A stretch of DNA of 18,724 nt from Verrucomicrobia bacterium UBA1200 (lineage in GTDB: Bacteria > Verrucomicrobiota > Kiritimatiellia > RFP12 > UBA1067), in NCBI GenBank assembly GCA_002309765.1, contig DBXY01000031.1, positions 1 through 18,724 on the forward strand, written 5' to 3'. A model generated the notes under the pieces. It saw only the letters and a program-made list of their open reading frames with translations. It searched no databases and was not told the origin of the DNA. A program made the position numbers and the translations under genes. Positions 7,761 to 14,390 of this stretch are shown piece by piece (within the stretch, counting starts at the first letter, position 1; the number at the start of each line of letters is the position of its first letter).

Positions 7761-7782
7761 GCAAGTTTCCAGTGCAACACCC
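7761..7782. repeat. Short repeat GCAAGTTTCCAGTGCAACACCC, copy B
   Basis: This is the second copy of the 22-base direct repeat. Its bases 7764-7777 also occur inverted at 2-15. With copy A it marks the right boundary of the cassette block and lies within the 3' end of the truncated DUF262 frame. Confidence 0.75.
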
Positions 7783-8138
7783 TGCTGGAATTTGTCCTCT
7801 CGCCGGAATACTCGACGCCTTCCGCATTGCACAACTCGTTCATCAGAATGGCAAGCGTCGTCAATCTTTGCTGACCATCCACGACATAGAAGAACTCGCT
7901 TGAATTCGTTCGAGCCCATCGCTCGCCAGCCGGTATCTGGCTTGCATCTTCAATGCGCTCTACATAAATCGTGCCGGTGTAATGCCGTCGATACGTCCCG
8001 TCGGCATTCCGATTCAGATCCGACAGGTCCTGCCAAAGATCGTTTAGCTGATCCTCGCCCCAGGCATATCCGCGCTGGTAGTCAGGCACCCTAAAGAACC
8101 TGTTTGAAAACAACTGCCGCAATGTGATGGGTTCGTTC

Positions 8139-8184
8139 ATGATTGTTCACCTTCGTTGTGTCGAGCGTCAAGTTTCTCGTTCAT
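8139..8184 (-). CDS. Possible 15-aa leader ORF overlapping the DUF262 start
   Basis: The frame reads MNEKLDARHNEGEQS and ends in TGA that overlaps the ATG of the truncated DUF262 gene (ATGA arrangement). AAGGGG stands before its ATG, 7 bases away. The layout suits translational coupling. It may instead be a chance frame, or a remnant of the upstream small gene. Confidence 0.3.
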
Positions 8185-8196
8185 GGCAACACCCCT

Positions 8197-8412
8197 TCAT
8201 ACATCCGCTTGTCCCTTTGACGATGCCACGTTGCAATCTCGCACCTGGCTTTGCAGAAGCGCGTTGAGCGCGGCGATGGCCCTTGGTTTGGCGGTGGTGC
8301 GACGGCACGGCGCTGAGAGGCCGATTCGGGCAAGCGCCTCGCGCCTTGCGGCCCGGCCTTTCCTCCATTCGTCCCAGGACATGCGAATGGGGGGTTTCCC
8401 GTCAGTTGCCAT
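8197..8412 (-). CDS. Small basic protein, partner of the nucleotidyltransferase
   Basis: The 71-residue product begins MATDGKPPIRMSWDEWRKGR. It is rich in Arg, Lys and Ala, with no membrane segment. Its ATG lies inside the end of the nucleotidyltransferase gene (11-base overlap), a strong sign of translational coupling and of a functional pair. A minimal nucleotidyltransferase with a small overlapping partner is the layout of several toxin-antitoxin modules, but this partner matches no family I recognise. The highly basic composition would suit binding to nucleic acid or to the acidic neighbour. Frames opposite and beside it look like shadows. Confidence 0.6.
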   Translation of the reverse strand: MATDGKPPIRMSWDEWRKGRAARREALARIGLSAPCRRTTAKPRAIAALNALLQSQVRDCNVASSKGQADV

Positions 8413-9013
8413 TTGCCACCTCCCGTTTAAGCGTCAACATTTCTTTCAGCACATCAAAGGATGGAAGCGCCGCAAGCCGTTCCGCCTCTTTCCAGTCGAA
8501 TGCGGCGTCGGCAAGCGCGGCGGCCATCATCTTTTTTGCCGTGACTGTCGCCTCCTCCGAGTATGGGTAGCAGGCAACCAGAATCCTTTCCACAAGTGCC
8601 AGTTCCGGGGGAATGATACGCACGATGCCGTATGGGGTCTGCAGTTCCCGACATGGCAGGACCGTTTCGCTCTCAAGGAATCCCAGCATATCGACAAAGA
8701 GCCCGCAAATCTCCCAGCTTCGCACTACGCCCTTCCCGCCAAGCTCGGCAATAACCTCCTGCATCACTCGCAAGGGAATCGCCTTCGGCGATGTCCGGCA
8801 AAGATCGATGTCGCCGGACATATACCCTCCATCGGTGTAAAACTCCACGGCGCTGCCCCCCACGACAACAAGTGGGAAGCCACGGTTTTGGAAGAGCGAA
8901 GTCAACAACCCGGCCAACTTGAGCGCCCGCTCAAGAAGATCGGTCGTGTTGTTGATGTCGTCAAGAGCTCTTTTCAAATCTGCATCCATGAGGCTGCACA
9001 TAGTATGGTCCAT
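8402..9013 (-). CDS. Minimal nucleotidyltransferase-fold protein (DUF6036/AbiEii-like)
   Basis: The 203-residue protein has the core of the DNA polymerase beta-like nucleotidyltransferase fold: VVVGGSAVEFYT at about 49-60 and SGDIDLC at 66-72, with Asp68 and Asp70 as likely metal ligands. After this comes a helical C-terminal half. Such proteins transfer a nucleotide to RNA or protein, and many are toxins or defence components of AbiEii or MNT type. The GGS...DID pattern is closest to the uncharacterised group often annotated as DUF6036; that is from memory. The ATG at 9013 lies about 40 bases after a good promoter (9057-9085), so this is probably the first gene of the island transcript. It overlaps the 71-aa gene at its 3' end. 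Confidence 0.78.
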   Translation of the reverse strand: MDHTMCSLMDADLKRALDDINNTTDLLERALKLAGLLTSLFQNRGFPLVVVGGSAVEFYTDGGYMSGDIDLCRTSPKAIPLRVMQEVIAELGGKGVVRSWEICGLFVDMLGFLESETVLPCRELQTPYGIVRIIPPELALVERILVACYPYSEEATVTAKKMMAAALADAAFDWKEAERLAALPSFDVLKEMLTLKREVANGN

Positions 9014-9056
9014 TGATGTAGTCCATCTTCTGCGTTCATTTATTCACAACAGAAAA

Positions 9057-9085
9057 ATTAAACCATATTTCGCTCTTATCGTCAA
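9057..9085 (-). promoter_or_regulatory. Sigma70-like promoter for the nucleotidyltransferase/defence operon
   Basis: On the minus strand TTGACG (9080-9085) and TTTAAT (9057-9062) are separated by exactly 17 bases, close to the bacterial consensus. Transcription would begin near 9050, about 37 bases before the ATG at 9013. All genes from 9013 down to about 531 face the same way, so one transcript could cover much of the island. Confidence 0.6.
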
Positions 9086-9118
9086 GGTGATTGCTCATTA
9101 ATTTATATGGATTCTCCT

Positions 9119-9373
9119 TTAATATCCTCGCGTAGTAATCATAATCAATTTTATGATCATATAAATCGAAGCAATGCTTATCGCTGCAAGCAGAACAAAA
9201 GCAATAGTTTTGCACACGTATCTGACAAAGCGATTTTCGCTTGTCATTCCGGCTCCGAGAGCCGATACTATCGCGGCAAGAATCGCAACGATAATCCCAG
9301 CCCCGGCAAGAGCCTGTTGGCGTTCCCTTTTTTCCCGTGCTAGTCGAGCCTTCTTTTGCGCTTCCGTTTCCAT
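9119..9373 (-). CDS. Small two-helix membrane protein of unknown function
   Basis: The 84-residue product starts METEAQKKARLAREKRERQQ, a charged helical head. Two hydrophobic stretches follow, at about 23-42 (GAGIIVAILAAIVSALGAGM) and about 55-77 (KTIAFVLLAAISIASIYMII). Both ends would sit on the same side of the inner membrane, with the basic head predicted cytoplasmic. A strong AAAGGAGG stands about 5 bases before the ATG, which decides this frame over the longer overlapping one. It precedes the nucleotidyltransferase by 105 bases but with a separate promoter between. Small membrane proteins occur in defence modules as effectors, yet nothing in the sequence shows that here. Confidence 0.65.
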   Translation of the reverse strand: METEAQKKARLAREKRERQQALAGAGIIVAILAAIVSALGAGMTSENRFVRYVCKTIAFVLLAAISIASIYMIIKLIMITTRGY

Positions 9374-9503
9374 TAATACCTCCTTTACTGGCGATCACAG
9401 CCTTTCTCGTGTTTGCAAGCGGAATGTGCCAATCATCAAGTCGGAAACAAGTTCCACAGCGTTTCTTTCCGTGGCAATATACCTTTGCAATTTCCATGCC
9501 AAC

Positions 9504-9535
9504 AATAAAAAACCGGAAAACATGCGGTTTTCCGG
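9504..9535 (-). terminator. Rho-independent terminator, minus strand
   Basis: CCGGAAAAC (9513-9521) pairs perfectly with GTTTTCCGG (9527-9535) around a 5-base loop. On the minus strand it is followed by TTTTTTATT. It would end transcripts coming from the GH16 gene (stop at 9787) and insulates the genes to its left. Confidence 0.75.
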
Positions 9536-9640
9536 CCTTATGCCATTCAGAATTTTATCACCAGTTCAAAATATTACCGATTGGGCAACTGAATCACGCG
9601 CTACAGTTCGCAGTTTGCGGGGGGAAATGTATGCATATTG

Positions 9641-9682
9641 CGGCTCGCCGAGGACGGCTCGCCCTACCATGCCGAGGACGGG
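9641..9682. repeat. GC-rich tandem-like intergenic repeat
   Basis: CGGCTCGCC occurs at 9641-9649 and 9655-9663, and GCCGAGGACGG at 9647-9657 and 9671-9681 (24-base period). It lies in the 289-base gap between the GH16 stop and 9497, which otherwise holds only the terminator and shows no convincing gene. It resembles a fragment of a dispersed intergenic repeat. Confidence 0.5.
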
Positions 9683-9786
9683 GAGTTCATTTCAAGATAA
9701 GCTTCCTTCGTCGCATCATATCTCCCCGGCGGCGAACACATCATAGTTTTCACGTGTAACATATAATGACAAAGTATTGAAAGCGT

Positions 9787-10581
9787 CTATTCGTAGACAC
9801 GGATCCAGTCGATGTACATCTTGACCGGGAGGGTGGAAAGCTCTACTTCGCCGACCCACTTGCCGCCCAGCTGCATGTCCAATAAAAAATAGAAAGGTTT
9901 GCAGAAGGGCCACTGGTCGGGATCGCCGCAATCGGTCTTCGGGTAACGGAAGGTCTCTTTGCCGTTGACGCTCCAGATCAGCTCCTTTTCCGTCACTTCC
10001 ATACCGTAGATGTTCCATTCTCCCTTGTTGATCGCCGCCTTTACGCCCCCGTGCGGCGGGTCTTTCGTATGCTTCTTATGGTAAGTCCAGCCGGAATGGA
10101 CGGTTTGATAAACGAAAGGATCGCCGTTCAGTCGCTCGACAATGTCGATTTCGCCGGCCCACGGCCAATTACGGCCTTGCTCGTCCGGTTTGTCGCCCAG
10201 CATCCACAGCGCCGGCCACGCGCCTTTCTGGTGATCCTCGAACTTGACGCGGATCTCGACCTTGCCAACCCCCATCAGCCCCTTGTGCTGGCTCTGCACG
10301 CCGCCGGTAAGATACGGACGAGAATCGGTGTCTTTGTCCTTGTTCAGAACGCCCCACAACACAAGCGAACCGTCCTTCACCTCAACCAGATCCGCACGGG
10401 TGGACATGTGCCGGTTCCAATCGCTCGTGCCCTGCTTGCAGCGGTTCCACCGGTTCGTATCCAACTCGGTACCGTTGAACTCGTCACTCCAGACGAGCTT
10501 CCGCGCGTCCGCCGCACCCGCCGAAAACGCCAAAAACAAAGCCATCGCGGCCATCAACCATTCGAGTTGCCGTTTTTTCAT
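9787..10581 (-). CDS. Secreted GH16 family beta-glucanase-type glycoside hydrolase
   Basis: GH16 enzymes cleave beta-1,3 or beta-1,4 glucans and galactans with retention of configuration. The first 26 residues form a signal peptide (MKKRQLEWLM, a hydrophobic core, then AGAADA), so it is exported. LVWSDEFNGTELD at about 29-41 is the typical GH16 opening. The active site GEIDIVE has Glu144 as nucleophile, Asp146 and Glu149 as acid/base, in the E-x-D-x-x-E form of laminarinase-type members. WPALWML before it and the C-terminal YIDWIRVYE are also characteristic. The length, 264 residues, is a single catalytic domain without a binding module. AAAGGG lies before the ATG. The exact substrate cannot be told; laminarin-like beta-1,3-glucan is the default guess. 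Confidence 0.9.
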   Translation of the reverse strand: MKKRQLEWLMAAMALFLAFSAGAADARKLVWSDEFNGTELDTNRWNRCKQGTSDWNRHMSTRADLVEVKDGSLVLWGVLNKDKDTDSRPYLTGGVQSQHKGLMGVGKVEIRVKFEDHQKGAWPALWMLGDKPDEQGRNWPWAGEIDIVERLNGDPFVYQTVHSGWTYHKKHTKDPPHGGVKAAINKGEWNIYGMEVTEKELIWSVNGKETFRYPKTDCGDPDQWPFCKPFYFLLDMQLGGKWVGEVELSTLPVKMYIDWIRVYE

Positions 10582-10627
10582 GTGTTTACCCTTTCATTTG
10601 GCACCATCCGTTTTCAAAGACAAGAAT

Positions 10628-10656
10628 ATCAAAACACAATATGTAACCGAAGTCAA
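10628..10656 (-). promoter_or_regulatory. Possible promoter of the GH16 gene
   Basis: On the minus strand TTGACT (10651-10656) and TTTGAT (10628-10633) are 17 bases apart, about 40 bases before the ATG at 10581. The -10 box matches the consensus at four of six positions. Confidence 0.4.
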
Positions 10657-10774
10657 TACGATTCCATGGTTTGAGAAGGGCATTTTCACTATTTACATCA
10701 ATCAGCAATAATATGTAGTTGCAAATCGTCCGTAAATAAATTAAAGTAATGAGCAATCGGACTGTTCAGATTAG

Positions 10775-10818
10775 ACCATCGCAAGGTGAAAGCAGTCTTT
10801 TGACTATACCGCGATGGT
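10775..10818. promoter_or_regulatory. Inverted repeat around the DUF362-operon promoter (possible operator)
   Basis: ACCATCGC at 10775-10782 and GCGATGGT at 10811-10818 are exact reverse complements separated by 28 bases. The left arm is upstream of the -35 box and the right arm lies in the spacer of the predicted promoter, so a bound regulator would block or contact polymerase. Confidence 0.4.
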
Positions 10819-10828
10819 AGGTCATAAA
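10800..10828 (+). promoter_or_regulatory. Sigma70-like promoter of the DUF362-napH-esterase operon
   Basis: TTGACT (10800-10805) and CATAAA (10823-10828) are 17 bases apart. Transcription would start near 10835, just before the GGGGG ribosome site and the ATG at 10848. The rest of the 266-base divergent gap shows no gene. Confidence 0.5.
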
Positions 10829-10847
10829 AAACGGGAAACGGGGGTAA

Positions 10848-11750
10848 ATGATGCAAAAACGTAGGGATTTTCTTAAGAATGGCACGGCCACTGTGGCCGG
10901 CGCGGTGATGGCAACCGTCGCCAATCCGGGCGAAACTTTTGCAGCGGACGAAGCAAACCTGCCGCTCGTGGTGGCGGTCCACGGTACCGACATTCCGAAA
11001 ATGATCGAGGCCGGCATCGCGAAATTCGGCGGCTGGGACGCCTTTTTCAAAGAGGGCAAGAAAGTCGCCCTGAAGCCAAACGTGGCATGGAAGTCCACAC
11101 CCGAACAGGGCGGCAACACGCATCCGGAAATCGTAAAAGCCTTTGTGCTGGCCGCCGAGGCGCGCAAAGTCGCCAAAATCTCCATCCCAGAGAATACCTG
11201 CCACCCGGCGCAGGAAGCTTTCCCCGCCAGCGGCATTCCCGAGGCCATAAAGGGAACCAAAGCCCGGCTGTACCGCCCAAGCCGCGAAGATTACAAGCGG
11301 GTCGAAATTCCCAAAGGGGTAAAGATGCATGACGCCGAAGTGCCGAAGGATTTGCTGGAGGCGGACTGCCTGATCAACATCCCGGTCGCGAAACACCATG
11401 GCGGAGCTACGCTCTCCATCTCGATGAAGAACTGGATGGGGTCGGTCAAGGACCGCGGTTTCTGGCACCGGAACGACCTCAACGAGTGCATCGTGGATTT
11501 CAACTCTTTCCTTAAGCCCCAGCTGGTGGTGGTTGACGCCACCCGGATTATGCTGGACAAAGGTCCGCAAGGCCCCGGACCGCTCGCCCACCCGAACGAG
11601 ATCATTTTCTCGAAGGATACGGTGGCGGCTGACGCCTATGCCGCCACGCTGTTCCCCGACCGCAAGCCCGAGGACATCAAATACATCCGGCTCGGAGACG
11701 AGCGGAAGGTCGGCAGCATGAAGTACCGGCTGGAGCGTATCGAGGTGTAA
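10848..11750 (+). CDS. Tat-exported DUF362 domain protein
   Basis: The 300-residue protein begins with a twin-arginine signal, KRRDFLKNG at about 4-12, then a hydrophobic stretch and a likely cleavage near ETFAADEA. Tat export implies folding, often with a cofactor, before crossing the membrane. The body matches DUF362: VALKPNVAWKSTPEQGGNTH at about 74-93, CLINIPVAKHHGGATLSISMKNWMG around 176-200 and the late DTVAADAYAA segment. The family's function is uncertain; members are often found with ferredoxins. It has few cysteines, so Fe-S binding in this chain is not evident. Two ATGs lie side by side (10848 and 10851) behind GGGGG. The next gene follows after 21 bases, suggesting they work together in periplasmic redox chemistry. 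Confidence 0.85.
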   Translation: MMQKRRDFLKNGTATVAGAVMATVANPGETFAADEANLPLVVAVHGTDIPKMIEAGIAKFGGWDAFFKEGKKVALKPNVAWKSTPEQGGNTHPEIVKAFVLAAEARKVAKISIPENTCHPAQEAFPASGIPEAIKGTKARLYRPSREDYKRVEIPKGVKMHDAEVPKDLLEADCLINIPVAKHHGGATLSISMKNWMGSVKDRGFWHRNDLNECIVDFNSFLKPQLVVVDATRIMLDKGPQGPGPLAHPNEIIFSKDTVAADAYAATLFPDRKPEDIKYIRLGDERKVGSMKYRLERIEV

Positions 11751-11771
11751 GCGGAAAGGGAAACGGACGTC

Positions 11772-12992
11772 ATGAAATGGCTTCGCAATAATATTATTCG
11801 ATTGGTTTTACTGGCGTTCTTTTCCCTTCTGGCCTTGGGATACGGTTTTAATGCCGTGTTCTTCGGCCACCAAGTGCAAACACATTTCCCGGATCTCCTG
11901 CCGAGGCTCAGCCCGTTGCTGAACCTCGGCGGGGCGATCGCCACCCGCAGATTTTTGGGCTGGGCCATGCTGCTGGGAATACCGCTGCTGATCCTGCCCT
12001 TTTTCAAAGGACGCTTCTTTTGCTGGAAGATTTGCCCGATGGGTTTTCTGGCGGAAACCGCCAGCCGGATCAACCCCAACAAAACCCTGATCTGGAAGAT
12101 CCCATACATTAACCGTTGGTTGACGCTGGTTTTGGTGGTCACCGCAATCTGCGGATACCCGTTAATCATCTGGCTGGATCCGTTGTGCATTTTTAACGGA
12201 TTTTTCGTAACCTGGCGACAACCGCTCACTTGGGTGACCGCCACCACCGGCATCGGTTTCGTTACCATCCTGCTGTTGAGCGTAGCCGTGCCGAACATTT
12301 GGTGCCACCGGCTTTGCCCGCTGGGCGGACTGGAAGAGGCGCTGACCATTTTTGCCCAACGGATTAAGCAACGGGCGTCAAAAACAGAAAAGCCCGAAGC
12401 GGTGGTGTCGCGGCGCACGGTTCTGGCGGCACTCCCCGCCGGTTTGGCCGGCATCGCCGGAAGCCTTTGCGGTGCCGCAAACGCGGGTACTGTGATCCGC
12501 CCGCCGAGCGCGGATCAGGTCCGGTTCAACGCGGTGTGCGCCAGATGCGGGAACTGCATGCGGGCTTGCCCTTACGGGCTTTTGGTACCCGATCTCGGCG
12601 AATCGGGGATTGACGGATTGTTCACGCCGGTCATGCATTTCCGGTCGAAAAACCCCGACCAAGAGGATTTCTGTTTCCATGACTGCACCAAATGCAGCGA
12701 AGTCTGCCCCACAGGGGCGTTAAAGCCGCTTACTGTGGAGCAGAAGCACGCAACGCCAATCGGTGTCGCGGAGATTAACCGTAATCTGTGCATCGCCTGG
12801 GCAAAGGGAGAGTATTGCGCGGTGTGCGACGAATACTGTCCCTATAAGGCGGTGCAGCTGGAGAAGAACGGCGAAGTCAACTGCCCGATTGTCAACACCG
12901 ATTTGTGCCGGGGTTGCGGCGCCTGCGAGAGCCAATGCCCGGCCCAGCCGATCGCCATCCGGGTGCAACCGCTGAAAAAGCCACCCGTCTGA
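11772..12992 (+). CDS. NapH-NapG-like fused membrane polyferredoxin
   Basis: The 406-residue protein joins two parts. The N-terminal half is NapH-like: hydrophobic helices at about 8-30, 63-78, 115-135 and 155-175, with C-x3-CP motifs at Cys84/Cys88 (CWKICP) and Cys178/Cys182 (CHRLCP). The second half starts with an RR-containing hydrophobic stretch at 214-238 (SRRTVLAALPAGLAGIAG) that resembles a Tat signal retained as an internal anchor. Four ferredoxin-like Cys clusters follow: from Cys256, Cys301, Cys349 and Cys379, each ending in CP. In Nap systems the separate NapH and NapG pass electrons from quinol to the periplasm; here they appear as one chain. No nitrate reductase gene is nearby, so the electron acceptor is unknown, with the DUF362 neighbour the obvious candidate partner. 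Confidence 0.85.
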   Translation: MKWLRNNIIRLVLLAFFSLLALGYGFNAVFFGHQVQTHFPDLLPRLSPLLNLGGAIATRRFLGWAMLLGIPLLILPFFKGRFFCWKICPMGFLAETASRINPNKTLIWKIPYINRWLTLVLVVTAICGYPLIIWLDPLCIFNGFFVTWRQPLTWVTATTGIGFVTILLLSVAVPNIWCHRLCPLGGLEEALTIFAQRIKQRASKTEKPEAVVSRRTVLAALPAGLAGIAGSLCGAANAGTVIRPPSADQVRFNAVCARCGNCMRACPYGLLVPDLGESGIDGLFTPVMHFRSKNPDQEDFCFHDCTKCSEVCPTGALKPLTVEQKHATPIGVAEINRNLCIAWAKGEYCAVCDEYCPYKAVQLEKNGEVNCPIVNTDLCRGCGACESQCPAQPIAIRVQPLKKPPV

Positions 12993-13036
12993 ATCCACTT
13001 TTCAACCACCACTCAATCAGAAAGAGGGTTATAACG

Positions 13037-14356
13037 ATGAAAAAAATGAGCTTCCTTGCTATTTCCGCCGCGGCGCTTTTTTCCGTTGCCGCCATGGCCG
13101 AGACTTCGGCGAATCTGCTGTTGCACGGCGAGTGCGACCATTCCAACATGCAATACCGTCCGGGAGAAGAGATGGCTTTCACCCTGAAGCTCCAAGGCGA
13201 CAGCCCGGTTGAAGCCGGCAAGTATTCGGTGGTCTGGACCCGGAAGGGTGACGACGGCAAACAGGAGGAGGGCAAATTCGAGGTTAAACCCAACGAACCG
13301 ATGGTGGTAAAGACTTCGCTGGACTGCCCGGGTTTTGTTTACATCTACGCGGAGCTTAAAGACTCCGAAATGAAAACCGTCAAGTCCACCCACAAAAACA
13401 GTAACGGCGGCAAAGTGTGTTTCCACGGCGGCGCGGGCGTAGAGATCGAGAAGCTTGAAACGGTTCCCGAGCCGAAAGACTTTGACGAGTTTTGGGCAAA
13501 ACAGAAACAGCTTCTGGCGAAAGTGCCGATTAAGGCGGAGCGCAAAGAAATCCCCTGCAAGAACAACCAAGTGCGAATTTACGAAGTGAAAATCGACTGC
13601 GCCGGTCCGCGCCCGGTTACCGGGTATCTAACGATCCCTACCGCCGCCGACAGCGGAAAGAAATTCCCGGCCAGGGCGGAATTCCACGGCTACAGCGATA
13701 ATAGAATCCATCGCGCCCCGGGCGGCGGCCCCAACAACGTGGTGGTGCTGAATATCAACGCGCATGGTTACGAGCTGGGACGCGATGACCAGTTCTACAA
13801 GGATTTCTATGCGTCAATCAGAAAGAACGGGCACAGTTACGCGCTTAACGAGAGTCCCGACACTCCGGCGGACGAACTGTATTTCAACGGTATGGTGCTG
13901 CGTGTAATGCGAGCGCTCCAGTATTTGAAATCATTGCCGGAATGGGACGGGCAGCACCTCATCGCCAGCGGCGGCAGCCAAGGCGGGCTGCAAACGATGT
14001 GGGCGGCAGGGTGCGGCGAGGGCGTGACCGAAGCCAACCCCACTGTTACTTGGGGATGCGACATCGGCGGACAGAAGGTGCCCAACCGCATCCACATCGG
14101 CTGGGGCATCAAGTTCACCAATCCCGGATTGCTTTACTACGATGCGGTTAATTTCGCGAAACGTATCCCGTCGACTTGCCGGGTGAACATCACCCGCGCC
14201 GGAATGGGCGACTACACCTGCCCGCCCAGCGGGGTGGCAATGAGTTACAACGCTATGAAATGCCCCAAACGTATCCACTGGGTCCAAGGTTCAACCCACG
14301 GTTACGTACCCCCCGCCCCGCAGCAAGTTTTAGACATCTCCGCCAACGGTTTCTAA
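13037..14356 (+). CDS. Secreted AXE1/CE7-like acetyl esterase
   Basis: The 439-residue product has a signal peptide (MKKMSFLAISAAALFSVAAM, ending about AMAETSA). An N-terminal beta-sandwich-like region (about 25-140) precedes an alpha/beta hydrolase of the acetyl xylan esterase (AXE1) type. The nucleophile is Ser314 in GGSQGG, with Asp392 in GDYTCPPSG and His421 in GSTHGY completing the triad; the PKDFDEFW segment at about 146-153 is typical of the family. Such enzymes remove acetyl groups from xylan or oligosaccharides. The start at 13037 is chosen over an in-frame upstream codon because it gives the signal peptide and has AGAGGG before it. It follows the NapH-G gene by 44 bases on the same strand, an unexpected pairing of sugar deacetylation with a redox module. 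Confidence 0.87.
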   Translation: MKKMSFLAISAAALFSVAAMAETSANLLLHGECDHSNMQYRPGEEMAFTLKLQGDSPVEAGKYSVVWTRKGDDGKQEEGKFEVKPNEPMVVKTSLDCPGFVYIYAELKDSEMKTVKSTHKNSNGGKVCFHGGAGVEIEKLETVPEPKDFDEFWAKQKQLLAKVPIKAERKEIPCKNNQVRIYEVKIDCAGPRPVTGYLTIPTAADSGKKFPARAEFHGYSDNRIHRAPGGGPNNVVVLNINAHGYELGRDDQFYKDFYASIRKNGHSYALNESPDTPADELYFNGMVLRVMRALQYLKSLPEWDGQHLIASGGSQGGLQTMWAAGCGEGVTEANPTVTWGCDIGGQKVPNRIHIGWGIKFTNPGLLYYDAVNFAKRIPSTCRVNITRAGMGDYTCPPSGVAMSYNAMKCPKRIHWVQGSTHGYVPPAPQQVLDISANGF

Positions 14357-14390
14357 TCGCTCCGAATTTGACGGTTCATGCTTTTGCAAA

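Larger units (their letters stand above)
7679..8140 (-). pseudogene. Truncated DUF262 (GmrS-like) gene, N-terminal part only
   Basis: The 153-residue frame begins MNEPITLRQLFSNRFF and has a textbook DUF262 start: RVPDYQRGYAWGEDQL at 18-32 and VVDGQQRLTTLAILMNEL from about 87, with the DGQQR motif at 88-92. Family members are normally several hundred residues with helical and nuclease domains after this point. Here the family-like sequence ends soon after residue 118, in the 22-base repeats, and the frame closes at GCCTGNLLAG. The missing part is not elsewhere in this window. AAGGTG lies about 8 bases before the ATG. It is probably a remnant cut by insertion or recombination, although a short DUF262-only protein might still be made. 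Confidence 0.8.

Noticed and set aside
7690..7782. Possible CRISPR fragment (two 22-base repeats with a 49-base spacer)
   Set aside because: Only two copies are adjacent, with a mismatch, an overlong spacer and no cas genes. A third copy lies elsewhere in inverted orientation, so an element end or dispersed repeat fits better.
8156..9016. A 286-codon plus-strand frame opposite the nucleotidyltransferase
   Set aside because: It is antisense to a gene with clear family motifs and has no domain-like features. It is an open shadow of a GC-rich gene.
9036..9098. A 20-aa frame, MSNHLDDKSEIWFNFSVVNK
   Set aside because: It coincides with the predicted promoter of the nucleotidyltransferase operon, and its nearest AGGAG is too far from the ATG.
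9036..9497. A 153-aa minus-strand frame starting MEIAKVYCHGKKRCGTCF and running across the small membrane protein
   Set aside because: It overlaps the 84-aa gene in another frame, and that gene has a near-perfect ribosome site and clear membrane helices. The long frame has none and starts just after a terminator. Its first 40 residues (9374-9497), with several cysteines, could still be a relic of a small gene.
10698..11591. A 297-codon minus-strand frame opposite the DUF362 gene
   Set aside because: The plus strand carries a Tat signal and DUF362 motifs with a promoter and ribosome site; the minus frame has no recognisable features.
12905..13036. Upstream extension of the esterase reading frame
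   Set aside because: It overlaps the end of the NapH-G gene and would hide the signal peptide, whereas the ATG at 13037 has a ribosome site and gives a proper export signal.
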